From positions 2,933,157-2,997,156 of the forward strand of contig CM040449.1 in NCBI GenBank assembly GCA_022749755.1: a DNA stretch of 64,000 nt, read 5' to 3'. This DNA is from Azadirachta indica. Taxonomy: Eukaryota; Streptophyta; Magnoliopsida; Sapindales; Meliaceae. Positions 10,707-20,582 of the stretch are shown here, one piece after another (the stretch's first letter is position 1; each line of letters starts with the position of its first letter). The notes under the pieces are model-generated. The model was not told the DNA's origin. It saw only the letters and a list, made by a program, of their open reading frames with translations, and made no database searches. The position numbers and the translations under genes are program-made.

Positions 10707-13100
10707 GCATGTGATTGGTTGGTGGCTTTGATCTCGGACCCGCTAATTGGTTCATGCGGAGATATGATCTTCTCCTAGGAACGTTTTTGTATGACTTTTC
10801 TTGATTTTTAAGATTATATCTATTAATAAAATTGCATTCTAACAAGAAAATTAGTTTAATCTTTATTCTTTTTAATTAAAATAATATTTAAAGATATAAA
10901 TTATTTCTTCCTATAATTTATTGTCCACGAACTGACGCGGAACAATATTATTGATGGGACGAAAATAAAAAAATCTATTTAATTAATAAATAAATAATAA
11001 AAAAGGTGGCGACTTTAGTATTCAGTAATTAATTTTTACAAAGATTAAATATATGTATTAGTATGATCTTTAATTTTGTTTATTGTCGAACTTTCGGACT
11101 ACGGACTTATGAGAATATCATAACTGTAAAATATTAGCAACATAAAAAAAATAAAAAATGGTTAAGATAAATATATAAGAAGAATTTTGTGGAAATAGTA
11201 GACAACAATGAAAGGAAGGGAGAAATTAAGAAATCCTTTAATTCTATATGTAAACAAAAGTGATTGTCGAAGTGAAAGTGGTATTTTTTTTGTGACTTTC
11301 CTTATTAAACTTTCTTCTTTTACTTTGATTTATGGGCGTTTTTATTTGAATTTTCTAGTCTTACAATTTTCCGTACGTTGAACGATTTAATAAGTAATTT
11401 GACGATTAGGCAAAGCCAAACCTATTTAATCTTTTTTACCGTATCTGTTTGTTTGAATTAATGCATTTTTATTTTTTAAAGTTTTGTTTGACATTATATA
11501 GATATTTTATAAAATTAATTAAGGATTTAAGGTGAAATCATATTATGACAGAATCTGCCTTAACCCCTTTCAGAAGTTTGGAGTAAATACTGTTAAATAC
11601 TTGTACATGCCACCTGTCATTTTTCATAAACATCATATAATAAAATTTATGAATAAAGAAAATAGTCTCAGGCTTCCATTATTATTATACATTGAGTTTC
11701 TATATCTTATCATACATATATACATAATCATATATATACATGAAATGTTCAAAAAATTTCATTGAGCATGCGTAGAGTGGTCTCAACCTCATTTATAAAA
11801 TTTTATTCTGCACAAAATTCTGCGTGATCTGGAGAGAAATAAGGAAAATAGGAAAAAAATGGTGAACTTGCGACTCAGTGAGTGGATATAATTTAATAGA
11901 AAATGCGTTTTTATATAAATACTGTAAAACATCTTAAAATCATATATGAATTAAAAATCACTTGCATAATAAGAATATATAAATATATATATATATATAT
12001 CATCACAAACAGCTCATATAGTGCCCAACTAATACTCGAAAATAATATGCTTGACAGAATCTATCGTCCAAGTGGAAAAAAGCATACTCCACCAATCGGC
12101 CTATCATCATCGCTTAAAGAATTCACTTTTATATATATGTATTTTCATGGGTCCCAAAGACCTTATAATATTGAGGGATGGGTACATGTAGAGTACTTTA
12201 ACAAATACAAATAATATTTAAACAAAAACAATATCTTTCATACAATATTTGAATATCACGCATAATTATAAATGCCACTTTACGTATGATACAATTTAAC
12301 ATATTAATAAACAGACTGATCATAATATGGTTAATAATTAAACATATTAAAAATTGATAGTATTTTAAAAATATATTAACTCATAACTCAATAATTCAAT
12401 CTTTAAAAAATTCGAAATCCTCTGAATTCTTTACCATTGTACCGTTCTCTACAAACACATGATTTAATAATTTACCGTTAAAATTAATTTAAAACTTGAT
12501 ACGTATTACAAATACAACAATAAAACTACTTTAATTTTATAAATACATAATTCACTAAATTTTTAAATATCTATTCAATTTCTCAATATCTTTTTCTGTA
12601 TTTTTTTTTGGGTTACTATAGAAGAATCTACCTATTTGTCTTTTTCCTTCTCTTTTTTCTGTCATTTTCTTCCTTTTCTTCCTTTTTGCCTTCTCTTCCT
12701 CTCGGATTCAATTTGCTTCCGTTCTGTTTAATTGCTTTTCATTTCCTTAGCAAAATCGAAAACAAACAATATACATGTATTTATATGCACCGCTTCACCG
12801 TATATATACATATATTTTATTATTATTGTTATTTATTTTATTTTTTTTCACTTGACACCTAATCAGCTTAGGTGTCTCATATCAGATGTCCAATGATTTA
12901 TGATTCGCATATGTTTTTTCTTGGAAATGATTTAACTGTTGTGAAAACAAAGGCTCCTTGTTTGGATAAGGATTTCATATGTTAGTATTCTTTCCTCCTT
13001 ATTTCTAATAACTTAAAATTTCTGTCAAATAAAAATTAAAAAAAAAAGTCTATTATCCTGTTTCATGATTTTGGTTTAACGCCTACCGTACACTTATAAA
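10707..13100. other. AT-rich intergenic DNA after ODC
   Basis: This holds the ODC 3' region (an AATAAA at about 10826 is a plausible polyadenylation signal) and then AT-rich DNA without a convincing gene. Open frames at 11532-11765, 11903-12214 and 12608-12862 are low in complexity. Confidence 0.5.
12854..12876. repeat. perfect 9-bp inverted repeat, 5-nt loop
   Basis: GACACCTAA (12854-12862), loop TCAGC, TTAGGTGTC (12868-12876). It is a compact, perfect stem-loop in otherwise simple AT-rich DNA. No gene or terminator role can be assigned. Confidence 0.8.
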
Positions 13101-13169
13101 ATTACAACAATAAAGATGAAAAAATAAAGAGGTGGAAAATAAGCATGTTACCTCAATAGCATATGAACA

Positions 13170-13770
13170 TTTAGATTTCAACAAATAAAGATATCAGACT
13201 TAAATATCAACATATTAAAATGGTTCGCATTACTTTTCAACAAATAAAGATGGAAAAAATGCAACTTATTCAAGGACATATAGACACATATTTCAACAAG
13301 TTAAGATAGCTTACCCTTAAATTTAAAAAGCATATATGTTACCCGACCAATACCATACGGTTAGGTATAATACCTCACACTTTCAATTAATAATTAAAAA
13401 TGGGAAAAGTGCATGTTACCCCATTTTTCAACAAATACAAAAATGAAAAAAATGCATGTTATTCAGATGGCGCGTGCGCGCACGCAGACACACACCAAAT
13501 TCTAACAAATTAAGATGGATCACACTTAAATTTCGACGAATGTAGTTGGAAACTCCATGTTAGCCCAATTTTCAATAAATAAATTAGATAGGAAAAATGC
13601 ACGTTACCTCAATACCATTACCTATGTGGACACTTAAATTCATGTTACCCCAAGTTTCGACAAACAAATTAAGATGAAAAAAGATGCATGCATGATGCAT
13701 GCTATATATCCTAATCCATGGCAGTCTGGTTTAATACGAAATCTTTAAATTTCAACAAATAAAGATTAAA
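13170..13770. repeat. irregular array of a degenerate roughly 35-bp motif
   Basis: A motif close to TTTCAACAAATAAAGATGG, usually followed by AAAAATGCATGTTACC, recurs about nine times at irregular spacing (near 13175, 13234, 13291, 13421, 13498, 13533, 13569, 13654 and 13745). All copies are in the same orientation and strongly diverged. It looks like an old expanded minisatellite. Confidence 0.7.
13472..13485. repeat. GC-only alternating purine/pyrimidine palindrome
   Basis: GCGTGCGCGCACGC is a perfect palindrome and alternates purine and pyrimidine throughout, continuing into ACACAC. It could form a cruciform or Z-DNA. It interrupts the degenerate array around it. Confidence 0.7.
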
Positions 13771-14299
13771 AAAAAATGCATGTGCTTACAATGTTTACTG
13801 TCTCGTTGCTTTGAGATAATCACCTTAACTCAATTCGTAGATTAATCTTTTGGTTGGGGCTAAACTCGCTCCACTTAAAAATCTAGTGATATGTGGTGTT
13901 GATACAATTGTATAGAAAATGTAAACTCTTTCACTAGCTATCCTCTATTTTCTTTGCAGTTCCGCTATTCAACATGTGCTAATTCGTAAATTAAATTGAA
14001 CTTCATTGAAAAATGTAAACTCTTTAATCACTTTCCTTTATTTTCACGTCTTTACTCCATTACAAATCGGAATTTACGAAAGTCTACAAAAATCCTCAAT
14101 TACTTTTTGAAAACTAATTTTGAAGGTTGAGATGAATGCAAGGAAATTCTATTTTCTTTAAGAAGTTATTGAGTAGCTAAAAAAAAATAATAAACCTTAC
14201 CCATTATTAATGTCACCATGATAAACAATAAGAACAAAAAAAAAAAAAAAACAAGGAGAGCACCCAATGTTACTTCTTCCTCATCAACTCTAAAAGCTT

Positions 14300-15160
14300 G
14301 GAACTTCGTAAACCACGAACTTTTTCCTATCCCTGGTTATCTATTGAGATCAATTGCCATTATTGCAGGTCCCCTAAACTCTCTTTATACATAGATGGTA
14401 ATCACTTAATGGTATTGGGTCGAGTTTCCTCCTATTTGGAGATGGCCCAAATTTTCTCTTCAATAGTAATTAAGCCCAATTAACTCAAAGACATTTTAAT
14501 CTTTTTTCAAGTAGGGTTTAGTGTTTAATTTGCTGTAATATATATGTGTCTTAAGAAAAGAGAAGGAAACTGTTCACCCTCTAGAGAGAGGTGGCACTGT
14601 TTATCATCTGGAGAGAGAAAGAAATGTTCACCGTCTAGAGAGAGAGGCGGCACTGTTCATCGTTTAGAGAGAGAGAGTACTGTTCATCATCTAGAGAGAG
14701 GCGGACATTGTTTATCGTCTAGAAAGAGGCAGAACAGAAAATTTGGGATAGTTTTGATCAAGTGGCTAATCGGACGTTGATTTGTGGTCCGATTGAGCTG
14801 AAATTTTACCAGCAGCTTTCTAACTTAGAGCAGTAAATTCTGAACGGTGGAGATCAGATTTGGAGCTCTTTTTCTCTAAATTTTGTGGTTAAAAGTTAAG
14901 CCACCATTATGGTGCTGTTTTTCTTGAACTCTCTCTAATTTCTTTGTGAAATTTGATTGTTTGCCAAGATTTTGTGATCTTAAGAATATTATGGATGTAT
15001 ACCTCTAGTTTTAAGTAGAGAGAAATTGTGTATTCCCATTATTTGATTATAGTGGAGATTTTCGGGTATACTACGGTCCCGTGGTTTTTACTCCTCACAA
15101 TGGGGAGATTTCCCACGTTAAAATTGATTGTGTTATGGTTGTTTTGTTGATGATGTGATT
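14300..15160 (+). mobile_element. relic copia-type LTR (solo or truncated)
   Basis: The stretch at about 15045-15120 (GGTCCCGTGGTTTTTACTCC, then TTTCCCACGTTAAAATTG) matches the conserved 3' part of many plant Ty1-copia LTRs. Upstream there is a TATA-like CTTTATACATAG and a TATTGGGTCGAG...GATGGCCCA segment of the usual U3 type. No gag-pol frame, primer-binding site or partner LTR is visible, so it is at best a solo or broken LTR. The borders are approximate. Confidence 0.4.
14570..14733. repeat. six tandem copies of a 27-28 bp unit
   Basis: The unit is close to CTGTTCATCGTCTAGAGAGA plus a G/C-rich tail, repeated six times with a few changes per copy. It lies inside the putative LTR relic and creates a spurious open frame (14544-14780). 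The period is not a multiple of three, against a coding role. Confidence 0.85.
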
Positions 15161-15800
15161 GCTATCCAAGAATTGATTTTGTGCCAAAGATTGTTGCTCT
15201 ATTTATCAGTTTCCTCTCCTGAGGCTTTTCATATTATCAATTTTATGGGCAGGATTGGGGAAATAGGTAAACTCCTCCCTTTTCAAACAGGTGTAGTTAC
15301 TGTATTTAACAGCAATAAAGGCTAAAAGGTAAATATATATATTAAAAAATTTAAAATTAGAATTTGGGATTAGGCAACAAGCTTCATGTTGTGTATACCA
15401 AATAACATCGTGAAACCCATTTTTTCTATTTTGACATCACCTGTAGCTTCAATACAGAGAGAATGAAGGATAGAGAGTGCGGGTAGATCGAGGGCGAAGA
15501 TGCTAGAGATAGATCGAGGGGCAGCAAGCACGGGATTTTGATGTCTGGGTTTAGCACGTAATGTATGCAGTGGGTGGAGAGTGGGTATAAAAGAGAGACG
15601 AGTTGCTGGTGTTGTAGAATATTGGTGCAAAAAGCCTTCTTTGTTACCAAGCAAACCAACTATTATTTATCAACTTTCAGTTTGTTTAAGTTCGGTGAAT
15701 GCTTAAGTTTTTGTGATTTACTTATGTGTATGTGTTATTTAGGTTGATTTTACTGAGTTGTATGTACTTAGTTGAATGTCTGATATGTATATACCCAGTT
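15161..15800. other. intergenic, no gene supported
   Basis: Two overlapping minus-strand open frames (15370-15654 and 15426-15659) and several short plus-strand frames show no recognisable domain. They sit between repeats. I treat the stretch as non-coding. Confidence 0.45.
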
Positions 15801-15804
15801 CTGT

Positions 15805-16215
15805 GCTCATTTTGAATATAAACAGATCAATGCTAAAAAAGTTGATATTTTACTTAGAATGCATTTATATTATCATCGGTAAATGGTGGTTTTGTTTTGT
15901 TCTTGCTATGATGCAATTAACAATATTATTTTTTTTGCTCATTTTGAGGCTAAGAAATTGTTGAGAATGTTAATTTGTTCTGAGATTTAAATTACATAGT
16001 TATTGATAAAGGGTGGTTTTGTTTTGCTTTTGTTGTGATATGATTGAAAATATTATTTTTTTGGTCATTTTGAGGCTAAGAAATTACTAAGCTGTGTTGA
16101 TTTTTTTTGCAATTCAAATTACATAATCATTGATAAAAGATGGTTTGGTTTTGATTTTGTTGTTATGTGATTAGCAGCATTAATTTTTTTATCATTCTGA
16201 ATGCAAACAGTTGTT
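15805..16215. repeat. 127-bp tandem repeat, about 3.3 copies
   Basis: The anchor GGTGGTTTTG recurs at 15885, 16012 and 16139 (as GATGGTTTGG), exactly 127 bp apart both times. Each copy also carries CATTTTGAGGCTAAGAAATT and an AAATTACATAxT(T/C)ATTGATAAA block, with a partial copy at each end. The constant period despite base changes indicates amplification by whole units. Confidence 0.88.
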
Positions 16216-16265
16216 GTGTCATTGATATAAAGGTATTAACTATAAAAATTTCAAAGCTTGAGCAT

Positions 16266-16720
16266 AAATTTATATAGTCATGAAGCTTTTGAGAATTAAA
16301 CTACACATACAGCTAAAGTAGTATACCAAATATTGAAAAAATAGTTTTCACCGTTGAGCTTATTAAGTTAAAAAATTAATAACAAATCATCTTTACTTCA
16401 TATAATCATGAAACTTTCCAAAATTAAACTAAACATATAGTAAAGTATCATACCAAATTTCATAATTTTTGGACAAATATAAATGTGTCAAAATAATTTT
16501 ACAATCCATGTGCTGCTGAGCCAGAAAAATTCCAATATAGTACTGTCTTCAAAAATTAATGACAAATCATCTTTACTTCATGCAATCATGAAACTTTCCA
16601 GATTTAAACTATACATATAGGATAAAGTATCAAACCAAATTTCATAATTTTTGGATAAATATAAATGTGTCAAAATAATTTTACAATCCATGTACTACGC
16701 ATCTAAAAAAATTCCAGCAA
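16266..16720. repeat. 180-bp tandem duplication plus a diverged partial copy
   Basis: Two copies begin with GACAAATCATCTTTACTTCA-type sequence (anchors at 16387 and 16567, period 180) and run through ATCATGAAACTTTCC, AATTTCATAATTTTTGGA and ATGTGTCAAAATAATTTTAC. A more diverged partial copy precedes them at about 16266-16330. It abuts the 127-bp array but is unrelated to it. Confidence 0.85.
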
Positions 16721-18242
16721 GCATCTCAGGTTCTGCAAAAGGGAAGAAAGCATTCAGGCATAAGAAGGTTTTGCCCAATCTTTATTTTCATTAGTTTAAG
16801 CCATCTTCTTGGATATATGATCAAATAGTATTATTTTAACATTTTCATATCCCATTACTTAATCGATCATAAAACCAACGTTCCCTTCTCACCTCAATAT
16901 ATATATATATATATACATATACTATACATAGGTCCCTAAGCGCTTCAATTCAACCATGATTTTCTTTTTTATCTCTTTAAAATTACTTTCAACGTTATTT
17001 TTCAATATCCAACAAAATTTCACTTAATTTCAATAATATTTATGGGATTACAACTTTGAGTGCTATAAATTTTTTACTTAAGTAATAAATATACTCTTGT
17101 TGTTCATAGTTAACTTAAAGATTAAAAATATAATAAAAAAATAAAAATTCTAGTTGATATAAATAAAATACATGTTAAATTTTTTTGAAAGGTCATTATC
17201 TTAATGTATAAACATAATTAGGATTGTAATTAAGTTTTGTAAGCATGCATCACGTGGCGGCGACGATGTAAGTATGATAGATCATGTAACGCTACTCTAT
17301 ATGCATACTAATTGTAGATTGAAAAACTACATATACTTTATTCTCTTTATTATTTACTCGACTTATTTTAACGTTTTAGTGTTGCTGCAAGTTGCAACCG
17401 AAGAAATTAATAATAAATATGCCAAATTCCAATCCAGAAACTTATCAGATCTATAAGTAGCTAATTAAGACTGACACAAAGTCCATAACTGGGTAATTAG
17501 AAGCATATATAATTTGCATGAAGTATCTTAAATTAATTTAATTATATATAAGTGCACGGCAAGTTGGCCTTCAACTAAGAGTTATATACGATAATGTCAA
17601 CTTAATGAATTAATAATAAAGAAAGACCAGTTAATAAAGTTTCTAGCTGTCTTTCTTCTTCGACACTTCATCAAAACAAAAAGAGAAAACAAGACAGACT
17701 GGGTTAATTGAGTCTGGGAGTGAACTAAGTGCTCAGCTCTTATTAATTTATATGTATAGCTTAATTATAAACAAATATTTTGGAACTTTTTTGTGTGTCC
17801 TAGACGATTTTTCACTTTATACAAATGGGAAAAGAACATTTACTATATGTATTCAAAAAATTATTATTCATCTTTACATTAATTTAAGTCTGTTGATTGA
17901 GAATTTTTTTGAACCTTAATTATGCCATTCATTACTAGTAGGATATGATCAGATATCATGCTACTGGTTATAGGTATATACTATGAGTAAATTTTGAAGT
18001 AACATGCCCCGAAAACGGTGATCGAAATCAAATGGCAGTCTGTCTTCCTTTCCATTTATCGATCCTTCAAAAATTTAATAAGAATCCTTTTGTCATTTAG
18101 TGCCGACCATGTTTCACAATTGATAGTTGCGCATTAATATACAGGATTAGATCTGAATGACCGGGTGAAGTCAATGAATGACTAGTATTTTATTTAATTG
18201 TAACTCAATTAATCCGTTCTCCGTTTTACCCTTCTTATATCC
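16721..18242. other. AT-rich intergenic DNA before the second ODC copy
   Basis: No coding region is supported. There is an (AT)n run at about 16897-16914 and otherwise unstructured sequence. It does not resemble the upstream region of the intact ODC, so the duplication did not visibly include the promoter, or the promoters have diverged. Confidence 0.5.
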
Positions 18243-18250
18243 TATATATT
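18243..18250 (+). promoter_or_regulatory. TATA-like box upstream of ODC copy 2
   Basis: TATATATT lies about 120 bp before the ATG at 18368. Normal spacing would put transcription start near 18275, inside the alternating GT/GC tract that follows. Confidence 0.45.
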
Positions 18251-18294
18251 TATGTGTGTGTGTGTGTGCGCGCGCGCGAGCGCATGCATATACA
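18251..18294. repeat. (TG)n(CG)n alternating purine/pyrimidine tract
   Basis: An uninterrupted TATG(TG)n followed by (CG)n spans 18251-18278 and continues with one phase break through GCGCATGCATATACA to 18294. It is one of the strongest Z-DNA-type sequences in the window. It sits between the TATA box and the start codon of ODC copy 2. Confidence 0.85.
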
Positions 18295-18367
18295 GAACAC
18301 CACCCGCAAAACTTTTCCAAATTCTAGACGATATAATTTCAATCCTTCTTAGTTCCTTTCTTTAGCC

Positions 18368-19629
18368 ATGTTTTCGATCCTTAATAACCCCGAAACCATA
18401 TTGGATGCACCGTTATTCAGAGACAAGAGGGTAACATCAGTAACAAAATCTGCTGGATTGATTGAATTCATGCAGTCAATCATTTTTGAGAGAAAAGAAG
18501 AAATTGATGAACCATTTTACGTACTCGATTTAGGTGTTATTGCTTCCCTCTACAAAAAGTGGAAGAATTCCCTTCCTACGATTCATCCATACTACGCTGT
18601 CAAGTGCAATTCCAATACTGCTCTCCTCGGTGCACTTGCCGCTCTTGGCTCAAACTTTGACTGCGCAAGCCGTGCTGAATTGAAGCTGTTTTGGCACTTG
18701 GTGTTTCACCCAACCGAATAGTTTACGCAAACCCGTGTAAAGAAGTGTCTCATATTAAGTACGCGGCAAGCGTTGGTGTCAATTTAACAACTTTTGATTC
18801 GATGGAGGAGCTTGACAAGATCAAGAAATGGCACCCTCAATGTGCATTACTCTTGCGGGTCAAAGCTCCCGATGATAGTAAAGCAAAATATGAACAGCAT
18901 TTCAAATTTGGCGCACGTCCGGAAGAAGTTGAACCTCTACTCAGATCTGCCCATGCTTCAGGGCTAAAAGTCTTAGGTGTTTCGTTCCACATAGGAACCG
19001 GAGCCACAGACTTCCACGCATTTCGTGGAGCCATAGCAGAGGCTAAAATCGTTTTCGACACGGCAGCTCAGCTTGGCATTAACGAAATGCATATAGTAGA
19101 CATCGGCGGTGGATTTGGATCCAACCCAAAATTCCAAGAAGCGGCGTCAATTATAAAAGACGCTCTTCAATCTTATTTCCCAAATGAACCAGGATTGACT
19201 GTCATTTCGGAACCGGGTCGTTTTTTCCCGACGTCCGCTTTCACGCTGGCTACTAAAATTATAGGAAAACGAGTTCGCGATGAAGTAAGAGAGTATTGGA
19301 TTAACGATGGAATTTACGGCTCTATGAACTGTGTAATTTTCGACCATGCAAATCTTACATGCACTCCGCTAGCTTGTGCATCCAACTGTGAAAACCCTAC
19401 GTGCAAAGGCCTGATGACTTACAAGTCGACGGTGTTTGGACCAACTATGGATGCTCTAGATACGATTTTCACTGGTTACCATTTACCGGAACTTCAGGTT
19501 GGCGACTGGCTTGTGTTTCCGAACATGGGTGCTTATACCACAGTTTGTGGAACTAATTTCAATGGATTTAACACGGCTGCCATCCCGACTTACCTCGTCT
19601 ACGCCAATACTAACCATTCATGCATGTGA
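18368..19629 (+). pseudogene. second ornithine decarboxylase copy with one-base deletion and Cys-to-Met change
   Basis: This copy of the ODC gene at 9459 is intronless and on the same strand. The ATG at 18368 opens a frame ending in ...FDCASRAE. A single base is then missing at about 18677-18680: the other copy has GAGATTGAAG, this one GA-ATTGAAG. The first frame stops at 18721, while the homologous protein continues uninterrupted in the next frame to the stop at 19627-19629. PLP-lysine motif YYAVKCN, FHIGTGA, IGGGF, EPGRFF and [11 protein letters not shown] are all intact. The catalytic cysteine codon, however, reads ATG at 19447-19449 (FGPTMD), and the CPLGPKYGA loop is replaced by YEQHFKFGA. 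There are no other stops, so the deletion is recent or a sequence error. Even in frame the protein may not be a normal ODC. Antizyme-inhibitor-like or altered substrate roles are speculation. Confidence 0.9.
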
Positions 19630-20582
19630 TTTATTGGTAGGTTGAGAATGAGAAACCATGGGATCCTCTAATTAATCGGTTTTTGTGATTTTTCTTCCGT
19701 TGTAATAATGCTATCAGTATCACCAACCTTTTAATTTTTCTTTTCTACTTTCTGTCATCTCAGTTTGATGTTCAGCTGCCGAATATTTGATAAATTTTTA
19801 TATTGTTCGTGTCCAAGGAATTAATAATTAGCTTATGTTTGATAAAGTGATAAGGTTCAGAGCAATAAAATGTAAAATTTTATTTTCAATGTTTTTCGAT
19901 ATTGTAGCGTATGTAATAATCACAAACATACATAACTCATTTGAATATATATATATATATATATATAGAAATGATTGGGAGTTCTAAATTTTTACACATA
20001 TATTTATCATCATTTATAAACTATTGAATTTATATATTTTCAATAATTGAAATTAAATTTTAATATGTATTATTATAATATATTATTTATTCATTAATTA
20101 TATATATCAAATTCAATTTTAATTATTAAAAATATATAAATCTAATGTTTTGTAAATAACATAAATATATGAATAAAAATATTAGCCAATCTATCATTAT
20201 TTTTTATATATATATATATATCCTTTATATAGAGAAAAGGTCACTAGATAACAAATAATTTCAATACAACGATAAGAAAATAAAAAATCTGCATAACCAT
20301 CATATTCTTATTTGAAAAAATTAATCGGATTCATCCAATCGCAAAACCTTGCCCACGTCAAATCAAATTTGTTTGGGCTTACATCGGGATCCCAGGCCCA
20401 GTATCGATCCATCAGACCCAATCCCCCGTGGGCCGTATTTAATTTTGCCGTAAGATTACTTCCGCTGGAAGTCGTTGGACATATCTCACAGAGAGTAGTG
20501 ATTAACAATTTCGATCAAAGCAGCAAAAAAATATCGAACCAGCTGCGAAGAAAGTTTGCTCACGTCACAGTTATTCTCTGTA
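19630..20582. other. intergenic; 3' region of ODC copy 2 and promoter of the next gene
   Basis: The 3' part is AT-rich with two (AT)n runs (about 19948-19968 and 20207-20221). From about 20330 the base composition rises and the sequence becomes promoter- and leader-like for the gene starting at 20583. The open frame at 20312-20713 overlaps exon 1 in another frame and is not supported. Confidence 0.5.

Noticed and set aside
12608..12862. Phe/Leu/Ser-rich 84-residue frame
   Set aside because: Pyrimidine-rich simple sequence translated in one phase; it looks like signal-peptide composition by chance only.
14544..14780. Open frame rich in Arg/Glu/Ser repeats
   Set aside because: It is translated 28-bp tandem repeat. 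The period is not a multiple of three, so each unit is read in a different phase.
15805..16720. CRISPR array or centromere satellite
   Set aside because: The units are contiguous, without unique spacers, and number only two to three. This is a eukaryotic genome.
18691..19629. A separate gene beginning at 18691
   Set aside because: That position is a TTG codon, not an ATG. The frame is simply the continuation of the ODC copy after the one-base deletion.
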